A stretch of DNA of 64,000 nt from assembly GCF_002549795.1 (NCBI RefSeq), contig NZ_CP021435.1:62001-126000 (forward strand), written 5' to 3'. The DNA comes from Halomonas beimenensis (GTDB lineage: Bacteria; Pseudomonadota; Gammaproteobacteria; Pseudomonadales; Halomonadaceae). The position numbers were made by a program, and so were the translations under genes. Below are positions 8,881 through 16,692 of this stretch, in pieces. Each line of letters begins with the position of its first letter. Within the stretch, counting starts at the first letter, position 1. The notes under the pieces were generated by a model. That model worked only from the letters and a program-made list of their open reading frames with translations. It was not told where the DNA came from and made no database searches.

Positions 8881-9660
8881 ATGCTGTCCCTGCTGGCCGA
8901 GCGCGTCTCCAAGCACCTCGAGCAGTCCCCCAGGTCCCCCAAGTACCTGTGCATGCGGGATGCGATCATCGAGCTGATCGTCGAGGGGAGGCTGCCGGAA
9001 GGGGCCCGGCTGCCCACCGAGCAGGAGCTGGCCGCCGCCCTGCCGCTGAGCCTGGGCACGGTACAGAAGGCGTTGCGCGACCTGGTGGAGAGCGGCGAGC
9101 TCTATCGCCAACGCCGCCTGGGGACCTTCGTCGCCGGCGGTGATCATCGCCGGGAGATCACCACCCCCGCCTTCGGCTTCCTGCGTCCCGATGGGACCCG
9201 GGTGCGCATGGTGTTCATCCGCCTGCTCAAGCGCGAGCGCCTTCGGCGCCTGGGAGCCTGGAGCGAGGTGCTGGGGGACTGCGAGGCCGGTTACGTGCGC
9301 CTGATCCGGCAGGATCGCATCGACGGCGCCTTCGACTGCCACACCGAGATCTTCCTCCGGGCCGACCTGGCGGCTCCCCTGCTCGAGGTGGAGGCCGAGG
9401 CCCTGGAGCACGAGAGCGTGCTGCCGCTACTCGAGGCGAGGGGGCGAGTGACCGTCGACCACGCCGAGAACCGGATCCGCCTGGTGCGCCTGCCCAAGGC
9501 GGTGGCCAGGGTCATGCTCCCCGAGCAGACCGATGAGCCACCCGCCGGACTCAAGCTCGAGACCCTCTATCGCCTGGCCGATGACACCACCGTCGCCTGG
9601 CAAGTCATGCACATTCCCGCCAACGACTACCGTCTCTCCCTGCGTACCCAACTGCGCTAG
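8881..9660 (+). CDS. GntR-family regulator with UTRA effector domain
   Basis: 259-residue transcription factor of the HutC subfamily. An N-terminal winged helix (about residues 19-80, containing GARLPTEQELAAALPLSLGT) is followed by a UTRA ligand-binding domain (about 95-250). ATG 8881 is preferred because codons upstream fall in the heptamer repeat. It directly precedes the Rieske oxygenase operon on the same strand. The 16-bp palindrome abutting that operon's promoter at 9792 is a plausible target. The ligand is unknown; many HutC-type regulators sense the substrate of the adjacent pathway. Confidence 0.85.
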   Translation: MLSLLAERVSKHLEQSPRSPKYLCMRDAIIELIVEGRLPEGARLPTEQELAAALPLSLGTVQKALRDLVESGELYRQRRLGTFVAGGDHRREITTPAFGFLRPDGTRVRMVFIRLLKRERLRRLGAWSEVLGDCEAGYVRLIRQDRIDGAFDCHTEIFLRADLAAPLLEVEAEALEHESVLPLLEARGRVTVDHAENRIRLVRLPKAVARVMLPEQTDEPPAGLKLETLYRLADDTTVAWQVMHIPANDYRLSLRTQLR

Positions 9661-9791
9661 ACGCCTGTCCGGCCTCTCGATCGTCGCGCGATGCCCGAGG
9701 GGCCGGGTGTCGGCGACGATCATCGTGCACGCCGACAGGCTCGGGGCCTTGTCTATTCTGTAGGACACCCCGGATCGGCAGCTGTCCGTTT

Positions 9792-9834
9792 AATACTATA
9801 TAGTATTTGACAGGCGCCGCGCCTCGCCTATACT
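9792..9834 (+). promoter_or_regulatory. promoter of the Rieske operon with abutting palindrome
   Basis: A perfect 16-bp palindrome, AATACTATATAGTATT (9792-9807), touches the -35 box TTGACA (9807-9812). A -10 box TATACT (9829-9834) follows after 16 bp. It lies 85 bp before the ferredoxin start. The rest of the gap after the GntR gene holds a stem TGTCGGC/GCCGACA (9708-9737) with no T-run. Confidence 0.7.
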
Positions 9835-9862
9835 GGCGTCTCAAGGAATCATATAAAAAACA

Positions 9863-9882
9863 TTGTCTCAGTAGTGAGACAA
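9863..9882. promoter_or_regulatory. 20-bp inverted repeat in the Rieske operon leader
   Basis: TTGTCTCA-gtag-TGAGACAA is perfect with 8-bp arms. It is centred about 38 bp downstream of the -10 box and 38 bp before the first gene. This is a roadblock-repressor position; the site differs in sequence from the palindrome at 9792, so a second regulator may act here. Confidence 0.6.
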
Positions 9883-9919
9883 AAAGGCTCTCATTCCCCC
9901 GACCCAGGAGGACCGTGTC

Positions 9920-10237
9920 ATGAGTTGGACCACCGTCTGCAAGACCGACCAGGTGCAGGAAGACTTTCCCTATTCCGCCAAGGTCGACGGCAAGGAAATC
10001 GGCGTCTACGTGCTGGACGGCGAGTACTACGCCCTCGAGGACGTCTGCCCCCATGCCTATGCGCTGCTGTCCCAGGGCTTCGTCGAGGACGGCCAGGTGG
10101 AGTGCCCGCTGCACGAGGCCACCTTCGACATCAAGAGCGGCAAGTGCCTGCGCGAGCCCGCCGACCGCGACCTCCACGTCTATCCGGTGCGGATCATCGA
10201 CGACGAGGTGCAACTCCACGTGAGCGAGGAGAGCTGA
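9920..10237 (+). CDS. Rieske-type [2Fe-2S] ferredoxin of an oxygenase system
   Basis: 105-residue electron carrier for the Rieske oxygenase encoded two genes downstream. The cluster ligands are visible as C43-P-H45 and C62-P-L-H65, in the pattern CPHAYALLSQGF...ECPLHEATFD, the form found in MocE-like oxygenase ferredoxins. First gene of an operon that also holds the oxygenase, an SDR and the matching flavoprotein reductase. Start ATG follows AGGAGGACCGTGTC. Confidence 0.93.
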   Translation: MSWTTVCKTDQVQEDFPYSAKVDGKEIGVYVLDGEYYALEDVCPHAYALLSQGFVEDGQVECPLHEATFDIKSGKCLREPADRDLHVYPVRIIDDEVQLHVSEES

Positions 10238-10240
10238 ATC

Positions 10241-10546
10241 ATGGCCCAGCAAGACTACAACCCTCGGTTGAAGACCTGGCAACGGATCATTCCCTCCAGC
10301 GAGCCCGGCCAGGGCCATATCGAGGCGCCAGGCGGCTTCGCGAACCCCGTCTGGCAGACCCGTTCGGGCGTGCCGGGGCCCTTCGAGCTGGAGCTGGTGG
10401 AGGCCCTCGAGGAGGTCTTCGCCGAGGGCATGACCGAGCTGGATGCACTGGTCGAGGGGCTCAATGCCCGCGACCGCCACGACCGCAACGGCCAGCCCTG
10501 GACCCGGGAAAGTTTCCTCCAGGAAATCGCGGTCCTGGGGCAGTGA
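10241..10546 (+). CDS. small recombinase-like helix-turn-helix protein
   Basis: 101-residue protein starting three bases after the ferredoxin stop, so translation is coupled. The sequence resembles the family named 'recombinase-like helix-turn-helix domain', which recurs in Rieske oxygenase operons. Its C-terminal half (EGLNARDRHDRNGQPWTRESFLQEIAVLG) looks like the helix that serine recombinases use to choose sites. No catalytic recombinase domain is present. Its role in the operon is unknown: it could be a regulator or a structural partner of the oxygenase. Confidence 0.65.
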   Translation: MAQQDYNPRLKTWQRIIPSSEPGQGHIEAPGGFANPVWQTRSGVPGPFELELVEALEEVFAEGMTELDALVEGLNARDRHDRNGQPWTRESFLQEIAVLGQ

Positions 10547-10589
10547 GCCTCCGTCCACCTCTTCGTACCATCCATAACGAGGTCGAGTC

Positions 10590-11621
10590 ATGACTAGTGC
10601 ATCCTCCGTCGACACCGCCGTTCAGGACTACCTGGACACCGGGCTGCGTTCCCTCTGGTACCCCGTGGCCGCCAGCTGGGAGGTCGGCAGCAATCCGCTG
10701 GGCATCACCCGCCTGGGCGAGAACCTGGTGCTGTGGCGCGGCTACGACGGCACCCTGCATGCCGTCGAGGACCGCTGTCCCCACCGCGGCGCCCGCCTGT
10801 CCAAGGGCTGGAACCTGGGCGACCGCCTGGCCTGCTGGTATCACGGCGTCGAGGTCAACGGCGAGGGCGAGGTCTGCGACGTGCCCGCCATCAGCAACAG
10901 CCCGCTGGTCGGTCAGGCCTGCGTGCGTCGCTACCCCATCCAGGAAGCCCACGGCGCCATCTTCGTCTACTTCGGCACCACCCCGGACGAGGCGCCCAGC
11001 GAGCTGGTGCTGCCCGAGCAGCTGACCGACGGCGAGACCTACGGCCACTTCCTGTGCACCGCCACCTGGAAGTGCAACTACCAGTATGCCGTCGACAACG
11101 TCATGGACCCCATGCACGGCACCTACCTGCATGCCGATTCCCATTCCATGGCCGAGGGTGACCGCCAGGCCGAGATGGTGCTCGAGCCTACCGAGAGCGG
11201 CTTCATCTTCAAGAAGACCGGCCAGACCGGCGTCAACTTCGACTGGGTGGAATACGGCAACACCGGCGCGCTCTGGCTGCGCCTGTCGATCCCCTACCAG
11301 CAGCGCTTCGGCCCGGGCGGTCCCTTCTGGATCGTCGGCATGGCCGTGCCCGAGGACAAGGAGAACACCCGGGTGTTCTTCTGGCGGGTGCGCAAGGTCG
11401 ACGGCTGGCAGCGCCAGGTGTGGCGCTTCTTCTACCGCACCAAGCTCGAGCAGCTGCACTGGGACGTCCTCGAGCAGGATCGCATCATCCTCGAGAACCT
11501 GGCGCCCGACGCCCGGCACCACGAGAACCTCTACCAGCACGACGTGGGTCTGTCGCGGCTGCGCCGGGTGATGCTCAAGATGGCCAAGAAGCAGCTGGCC
11601 GAGCGCCAGAAGGCGGCCTGA
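10590..11621 (+). CDS. Rieske aromatic-ring oxygenase, catalytic subunit
   Basis: Terminal oxygenase of 343 residues. The N-terminal Rieske domain has C63-P-H65-R-G and C82-W-Y-H85 for the [2Fe-2S] cluster. The catalytic domain carries the bridging aspartate and iron ligands in D169-x3-D173-x2-H176-x4-H181 (DNVMDPMHGTYLH). It is short and lacks a partner beta subunit, so it is closest in form to the homo-oligomeric type IA/III oxygenases (VanA, phthalate oxygenase style), although here it is served by a separate ferredoxin and reductase. The substrate is probably an aromatic or N-heteroaromatic acid. Confidence 0.9.
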   Translation: MTSASSVDTAVQDYLDTGLRSLWYPVAASWEVGSNPLGITRLGENLVLWRGYDGTLHAVEDRCPHRGARLSKGWNLGDRLACWYHGVEVNGEGEVCDVPAISNSPLVGQACVRRYPIQEAHGAIFVYFGTTPDEAPSELVLPEQLTDGETYGHFLCTATWKCNYQYAVDNVMDPMHGTYLHADSHSMAEGDRQAEMVLEPTESGFIFKKTGQTGVNFDWVEYGNTGALWLRLSIPYQQRFGPGGPFWIVGMAVPEDKENTRVFFWRVRKVDGWQRQVWRFFYRTKLEQLHWDVLEQDRIILENLAPDARHHENLYQHDVGLSRLRRVMLKMAKKQLAERQKAA

Positions 11622-11622
11622 G

Positions 11623-12378
11623 ATGGCCCAGATGCTTTCCGGCAAGCGCATCCTGGTGACCGGCGCCGCCCGGGGCCTGGGGCGTAGCGTCGCCGAGGCC
11701 GCCGCCGCCGACGGCGCGCGCCTGGTGCTCAGCGACATCCTCGCCGAGGAACTGGAGGCCACCGCCCAGGCGCTGCGCAGCCGCGGCGTCGAGGTGGAGG
11801 CGCTGGTCATCGACCAGGCCGATCCCGCCTCCATCGAGGCGGGCCTGGCCCGGGTCGCCGAGGGCGGCCCCCTGGACGGGCTGGTCAACAACGCCGCCAT
11901 CGCCACCGGCGTCGGCGGCGAGACCATGATGGACTACGACATGGCCCTCTGGGATCGGGTGATGACGGTCAACGTGCGGGGCCCGTGGCTGATGACCCGG
12001 GCCGCCGTGCCGCTGCTCGAGGCCGCCGGCGGCGGCCGGGTGGTCAACCTGGCCTCGGACACCGCCCTCTGGGGGGCCCCCAAGTTGATGGCCTACGTCG
12101 CCAGCAAGGGGGCGGTGATCTCCATGACCCGCGCCATGGCCAGCGAGCTCGGCGAGCGCGAGATCTGCGTCAACGCCGTGGCCCCGGGCCTGACCCGCTG
12201 CGAGGCCACCGAGTACGTCCCCCAGGAGCGCTACGACTTCTACGCCCAGGGCCGTGCCCTGAAACGCGAACAACAGCCCGACGACGTGGACGGCACCATC
12301 CTCTACCTGCTGTCGGACTGGGCGAAGTTCGTCACCGGTCAGGTCATCCCGATCAACGGCGGCTTCGTCTTCAACTGA
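11623..12378 (+). CDS. short-chain dehydrogenase/reductase
   Basis: Classical 251-residue SDR with the NAD-binding TGAARGLG (residues 13-20), the NNAA motif (89-92), catalytic S145 and Y158-x3-K162 (YVASK). Its start lies one base after the oxygenase stop codon, so it is translationally coupled. In Rieske pathways such enzymes usually rearomatise a cis-dihydrodiol or oxidise a side-chain alcohol. Either fits here; the sequence alone does not decide. Confidence 0.88.
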   Translation: MAQMLSGKRILVTGAARGLGRSVAEAAAADGARLVLSDILAEELEATAQALRSRGVEVEALVIDQADPASIEAGLARVAEGGPLDGLVNNAAIATGVGGETMMDYDMALWDRVMTVNVRGPWLMTRAAVPLLEAAGGGRVVNLASDTALWGAPKLMAYVASKGAVISMTRAMASELGEREICVNAVAPGLTRCEATEYVPQERYDFYAQGRALKREQQPDDVDGTILYLLSDWAKFVTGQVIPINGGFVFN

Positions 12379-12390
12379 GGAGCGGCGAAC

Positions 12391-13596
12391 ATGGCAAGCG
12401 ACATCCAGCGCATCGTGGTGATCGGCGGCGGCCAGGCCGGCGGCTATGCCTGCAAGGCGCTGCGCGGCGAGGGCTTCACCGGCCGCCTGACCGTGGTGGC
12501 CGACGAACCCCACGACTTCTATGAGCGGCCGCCCCTCTCCAAGGGCGTGGTCACCGAGAGCGATCCCCTGCCGAGGCTCTTCCCCGAAGACACTCAGGCG
12601 TCCCTCGACATCGACTGGCGGCGTCCGCGCCGGGCCGTGACGATCGATCGCGAGGCTGGCGAGGTGGTGCTCGACGACGGCGAGCGTGTGCCCTATGACC
12701 GGCTGCTGATCGCCACCGGCAGCCGGCCGCGCATGCCGGTGGCCGAATGGTCCGAGATCGCCAACGTCATGACCCTCCGCACCTGGGACGATGCCAGCCG
12801 GCTCAAGGCCCGGCTCGAGCAGAGCCGGCGGATTGGCATCATCGGCGGCGGCTGGATCGGCCTCGAGGTGGCCTCCAGCGCGCGCAAGCTGGGCGTGGAG
12901 GTGGACGTCTTCGAGCGGGCCCCGGCGCTGTGCGGCCGCAGCGTGGGGCCGGAGGTGGCCGAGGCGATCCGCGAGCTCCACGAGCGGAACGGCGTGGGCC
13001 TGGAGCTGAATCGCCAGGACATCCAACTGAGCGAGGAGGACGACGGTCGGGTGACCGTCATCGCCGACGGGACGGCCCATGAGCCCTACGACCTGGTGGT
13101 GGTGGGCGTCGGCGTCGAGATCAACCTGGAGCTGGCTCGCGACGCCGGGCTCAGGACCGAGCAGGGCATCATCGTCGATGCCGCCGGGCATACCTCCGAC
13201 CCCAGGATCTTCGCCGCCGGCGACGTCTCACAGCATCCCCACCTGGGGCTCTGCCTGCAGTCCTGGGCCTATGCCCAGAACCAGGCCCGAGTGGTGGCCG
13301 ACGCCATGCTCGGCAAGGAGGCGCACTACGACGAGCCGGCCTGGCTGTGGTCCGACCAGCACGGCGTCAACATCCAGATCCTCGGGGTGCCGAGCGGCGA
13401 GCTCCATTGCGTGGTGCGCCAGGATCCCCAGGGGCCGGTGTTCTTCTACCTGGACGACGAGAATCGCCTGGTGCAGATGGTGGCCTTCGACCAGCCCCGG
13501 GCGATCAAGCTGGGCAAGCGCTGGCTGGCCGCCGAGCGGATACTGGACCCCCAGGCCCTGGGCGACCCGAACTACAACCTGATGCAGCTGCGCTGA
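12391..13596 (+). CDS. FAD-dependent ferredoxin reductase of the oxygenase system
   Basis: 401-residue flavoprotein resembling BphA4-type ferredoxin reductases. FAD-binding VVIGGGQAGG is near residue 9, the active-site region ERPPLSKG is near residue 46, the NAD-binding IIGGGWIGLE is near residue 150, and the FAD-contacting IFAAGDV is near residue 272. A C-terminal reductase domain with WSDQHG follows. It passes NADH electrons to the ferredoxin at 9920, completing a three-component oxygenase. It ends the operon; a terminator follows. Confidence 0.9.
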   Translation: MASDIQRIVVIGGGQAGGYACKALRGEGFTGRLTVVADEPHDFYERPPLSKGVVTESDPLPRLFPEDTQASLDIDWRRPRRAVTIDREAGEVVLDDGERVPYDRLLIATGSRPRMPVAEWSEIANVMTLRTWDDASRLKARLEQSRRIGIIGGGWIGLEVASSARKLGVEVDVFERAPALCGRSVGPEVAEAIRELHERNGVGLELNRQDIQLSEEDDGRVTVIADGTAHEPYDLVVVGVGVEINLELARDAGLRTEQGIIVDAAGHTSDPRIFAAGDVSQHPHLGLCLQSWAYAQNQARVVADAMLGKEAHYDEPAWLWSDQHGVNIQILGVPSGELHCVVRQDPQGPVFFYLDDENRLVQMVAFDQPRAIKLGKRWLAAERILDPQALGDPNYNLMQLR

Positions 13597-13623
13597 CCCC
13601 ACTTCCCCCGCGTCCTCCCTTTT

Positions 13624-13671
13624 CGGCAGCGTCCGGGACAGGCCTCGCCTGCCCACCCACGCTGCCGTTTT
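13624..13671 (+). terminator. intrinsic terminator after the Rieske operon
   Basis: Outer stem CGGCAGCGT (13624-13632) with ACGCTGCCG (13659-13667) followed by TTTT, with an inner CAGGC/GCCTG stem. Downstream, CGTTAT-tcaaag-ATAACG (13712-13729) is a separate small inverted repeat upstream of the next promoter. Confidence 0.65.
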
Positions 13672-13782
13672 CATGCCTCCTCCACGCCCCCTCTGGGTTT
13701 TTCAGATTACCCGTTATTCAAAGATAACGACTTGTTCTGGCAGGCCTCTTTCAGGCGCCGATGGAAAGGGCAGACGAGAGGT

Positions 13783-13838
13783 TTGACAACGCCGCAAGGG
13801 CGACCTACATTGCTAGCATCAAATAATAAACAAAGTTT
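13783..13838 (+). promoter_or_regulatory. promoter P1 and 21-bp operator before the FAD hydroxylase
   Basis: -35 TTGACA (13783-13788), 17-bp spacer, -10 TACATT (13806-13811). Six bases after the -10 box comes a 21-bp AT-rich element (13818-13838) of the form ATCAAATAA-t-AAA-c-AAAGTTT. It matches the element after promoter P2 (19110-19130) at 19 of 21 positions. Its place over the expected transcription start suggests a repressor site. Confidence 0.7.
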
Positions 13839-13893
13839 CAAATATGATTCAGCGGGCGGGCCCGCGGTCTTGGACGGCAACAAAGGTGAGAAC

Positions 13894-15021
13894 ATGACAA
13901 GTCTGAAGATCGGCATCTGCGGTGGGGGCGTCGGCGGGCTGTGTGCGGCCCTTGCATTGCGTCAGCAGGGGCACGAGGCCATCGTCTTCGAGCGGGCCAA
14001 GCAGTTCCTGCGCATCGGCGCGGACGTCAACCTGACCCCCAATGCCGTGCGGGCCCTGGATCGCCTGGGCGTGGGCGAGGTGCTGCGCGAGACCGCGGCG
14101 CGTCCCACCCATCGCATCAGCCGCACCTGGGACACCGGCGAGGAGACCTCGCGGCTGCCCATGAGCGAGGCCGCCGAGGTGCGCTACGGCGCCCCGCAGC
14201 TGACGATCCACCGCGGCGACCTGCTCCAGGCGCTGGCGAACGCCCTGCCCGAGGAGGCCATCCGCCTGGGCAAGCAGGCCGAGCGCGTCGAGCAGGGCGA
14301 GCCCATGCGCATCCACTTCGCCGACGGCACCAGCGAGGAGGTCGACCTGGTGGTCGGCGGCGACGGCATCCATTCGGCGGTGCGCCGCGAGCTGTTCGGC
14401 GAGGATCATCCCGAATTCACCGGCCTGGTCTCCTACCGGGCCGTGGTGCCGCGCAGTGCGGTGCCCGAGGTGGAGAACCTGGACGCCTTCACCAAGTGGT
14501 GGGGCCCGAGCCCGGACGTCCAGGTGGTGGTCTTCCCCCTGACCCGCGGCGAGGAGGTCTTCATCTTCGCCACCACCCCCCAGGACGACTGGCGCGAGGA
14601 GTCCTGGACCCTGCCCGGCGACGTCGACGAGCTGCGCCGGGTCTACAGGGCCTTCCATCCCGACGTCCAGGCCCTGCTGGCCGCCTGCGACAGCGTGACC
14701 AAGTCGGCGCTCTACGTGCGCGAGCCCATGCCGCAATGGTCGGTGGGCCACGCCACCCTGCTCGGCGATGCCGCCCATCCCATGGTGCCCTTCATGGCCC
14801 AGGGCGCCTGCATGGCCATCGAGGATGCCGTGGTGCTGTCCCGTTGCCTGGAAGGCGTCGATCGCGCCGGCCTGTCCGCGGCCCTGCAGCGCTATGAGGA
14901 GGCCCGCAAGGCGCGCACCGCCCAGGTGCAGCGCGGCTCCCGGGCCAACGACTGGCTCAAGGGCGAGGGCACTGCCGACTGGGTCTACGGCTACGACGCC
15001 TGGGGTGTGGAATTGCCCTGA
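13894..15021 (+). CDS. FAD-dependent aromatic hydroxylase (salicylate / 6-hydroxynicotinate monooxygenase type)
   Basis: 375-residue class A flavin monooxygenase. The dinucleotide motif ICGGGVGGLCAALAL begins at about residue 7, the middle DG motif is VVGGDGIHSAVR, and the FAD ribityl-binding motif LLGDAAHPMVPF is near residue 289. ATG 13894 follows AAGGTGAGAAC; the upstream in-frame stretch covers the promoter and is not protein. Length fits NicC and salicylate hydroxylase relatives. Such enzymes hydroxylate, often with loss of a carboxyl group, and so produce diol-type ring-cleavage substrates. First gene after P1. Confidence 0.87.
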   Translation: MTSLKIGICGGGVGGLCAALALRQQGHEAIVFERAKQFLRIGADVNLTPNAVRALDRLGVGEVLRETAARPTHRISRTWDTGEETSRLPMSEAAEVRYGAPQLTIHRGDLLQALANALPEEAIRLGKQAERVEQGEPMRIHFADGTSEEVDLVVGGDGIHSAVRRELFGEDHPEFTGLVSYRAVVPRSAVPEVENLDAFTKWWGPSPDVQVVVFPLTRGEEVFIFATTPQDDWREESWTLPGDVDELRRVYRAFHPDVQALLAACDSVTKSALYVREPMPQWSVGHATLLGDAAHPMVPFMAQGACMAIEDAVVLSRCLEGVDRAGLSAALQRYEEARKARTAQVQRGSRANDWLKGEGTADWVYGYDAWGVELP

Positions 15022-15087
15022 CATCCTGTCTCGGCGCTCTACACCATACTCATGAAGCGCAATAACAACACTCGAGGAACCCCCGAT

Positions 15088-16065
15088 ATGACCAAGCAGC
15101 TCCTGACCAAGTCCCTGCTGAGCCTGACCTTGATCGGTGCGGCCACCGCCGCCCAGGCCGAGGAGATCCAGCTCAACGCCATCTCCTTCACGCCCAAGAC
15201 GGTGGTGATCTCCCACGGCTTCGAGCAGTTCGTCGCCGCCATCAACGAGGAGTTCGACGGCGAGCTGGAGATCAACTGGCGCGGTGGCCCCGAGGTGATG
15301 CCGCCCTTCCGCCTGGCGGACGCGGTGCGCAACGGCTCCATCGACATGGCGCTGACCAGCCCCAGCTACTATTCCGGCCTGGTGCCCTCGGCGACCGCCT
15401 CCAATCTCTCCTTCAAGACCTACGAGGAGATCGCCGAGACCGACTACCTGGCTCGCATGACCGAGGTCCACGCCGAGCGCGGCCTGCACTTCCTCGGCGA
15501 GATCCCGGCGAGCCCGGTGCAATTCTTCCTGTTCTTCAAGGAAGAGGTGAGCGGCATCGAGGACATCGCGGGCAAGCGCATCCGCGTCTTCCCGACCATC
15601 CTGCCCTTCGTCGAGGCCCTGGGCGCCGAGCCGCTGGTGCTGCCCATGGGCGAGATCTACACCGCCATGGAACGCGGCGTCATCGACGGCTTCGCCCAGA
15701 GCAACATCGGCTGGGTCGACCAGTTCGAGGACGTGGTCAACTACTACATCACCCCGCCCTACTACCGGGCCGGCTTCAACGTCCTGGTCAATCCGGACGC
15801 CTGGAACGAGCTGCCCGAGGACCTGCGCGACCGCGTCCAGGCCTACCTGCGCGAGGAGCTGGCGCCGCAGATCGACCAGAGCTGGGAGGAGGTCATCGAC
15901 TCCGGCTACGCGCAGATGGACGAGGCCGGCTTCCAGGAGGTGGCGCTGACAGGCGAGGCCGCCGACGAGTACATCGCCACCGCCATCGAGGCGGCCTGGG
16001 ACAAGCTCGCCGAGGACGTGGAGCCGGAGCTGCACGCCGAGCTCAAGGCCATGCTCGTCGACTGA
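15088..16065 (+). CDS. TRAP transporter substrate-binding protein (DctP type)
   Basis: Periplasmic binding protein of 325 residues with a signal peptide (KQLLTKSLLSLTLIGAATAAQA, cleavage near residue 24). The DctP-family ligand arginine region lies in GKRIRVFPT near 170, followed by E-I-Y-T-A-M-E-R-G-V-I-D-G. ATG 15088 has a GAGGAAC ribosome-binding site; the 12 codons upstream would spoil the signal peptide. It is followed by the two membrane subunits. The likely ligand is the aromatic acid used by the neighbouring enzymes. Confidence 0.9.
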   Translation: MTKQLLTKSLLSLTLIGAATAAQAEEIQLNAISFTPKTVVISHGFEQFVAAINEEFDGELEINWRGGPEVMPPFRLADAVRNGSIDMALTSPSYYSGLVPSATASNLSFKTYEEIAETDYLARMTEVHAERGLHFLGEIPASPVQFFLFFKEEVSGIEDIAGKRIRVFPTILPFVEALGAEPLVLPMGEIYTAMERGVIDGFAQSNIGWVDQFEDVVNYYITPPYYRAGFNVLVNPDAWNELPEDLRDRVQAYLREELAPQIDQSWEEVIDSGYAQMDEAGFQEVALTGEAADEYIATAIEAAWDKLAEDVEPELHAELKAMLVD

Positions 16066-16132
16066 TCCTCGCCCTTCCCCCCGGCGCCCGCCCCCGGGCG
16101 CCGGGCCCCATTCATTCCCCGGGGCCTTCGCT

Positions 16133-16645
16133 ATGGATGACTCCCTGACCGTCAAGCAATCGTCGTCTTCCGTGTTCATGCGCGGCGTCAGCCGCCTCAA
16201 CCTGTGGTTCGCCTGGCTCGCCGGCGTCGTGCTGGTGGCCGCCACCGGCCTGGTGTTCATGGAGATCCTCTCGCGGCTGATCTTCGACAAGTCCCTGGTC
16301 TGGGTCATCGAGCTCAGCGAGTACGCGCTGCTCTACATGACCTTCCTCGGGGCGCCCTATCTGCTCGAGAAGCATCGCCACGTGGCCATCGACGTCGTCA
16401 CCGAGGCGCTGCCGGACCTGGCGCGTCGCGCCCTGAGCGCCGTGCTCTGCGCCCTGGGGGCGGTGGCCTGCGGCTACTGCGCCTGGGTCGGCGGCCTGGT
16501 GACCCTGGACCAGTTCGAGTACGGCATGCGCGAGACCACCCTGATGCGCCCGCCGAGCTACCTGATCACCCTGGTCTTCCCCCTCGGCATGCTGCTGCTC
16601 GCGATCCAGTTCGCGGCGCAGACCTTCGACAGTTTCAAGCGCTGA
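16133..16645 (+). CDS. TRAP transporter small permease (DctQ type)
   Basis: 170-residue inner-membrane subunit with four predicted transmembrane segments (about residues 25-45, 60-80, 99-120 and 138-160). The conserved W-V-I-E-L-S-E-Y-A-L-L-Y and H-x-A-I-D-V-V region of DctQ proteins is present. It lies between the binding protein and the large permease in the usual P-Q-M order. Confidence 0.88.
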   Translation: MDDSLTVKQSSSSVFMRGVSRLNLWFAWLAGVVLVAATGLVFMEILSRLIFDKSLVWVIELSEYALLYMTFLGAPYLLEKHRHVAIDVVTEALPDLARRALSAVLCALGAVACGYCAWVGGLVTLDQFEYGMRETTLMRPPSYLITLVFPLGMLLLAIQFAAQTFDSFKR

Positions 16646-16692
16646 GCCCTGGGCGGCTCACGCACTGACAATACTCTCCCCTGGAGGCTGAT

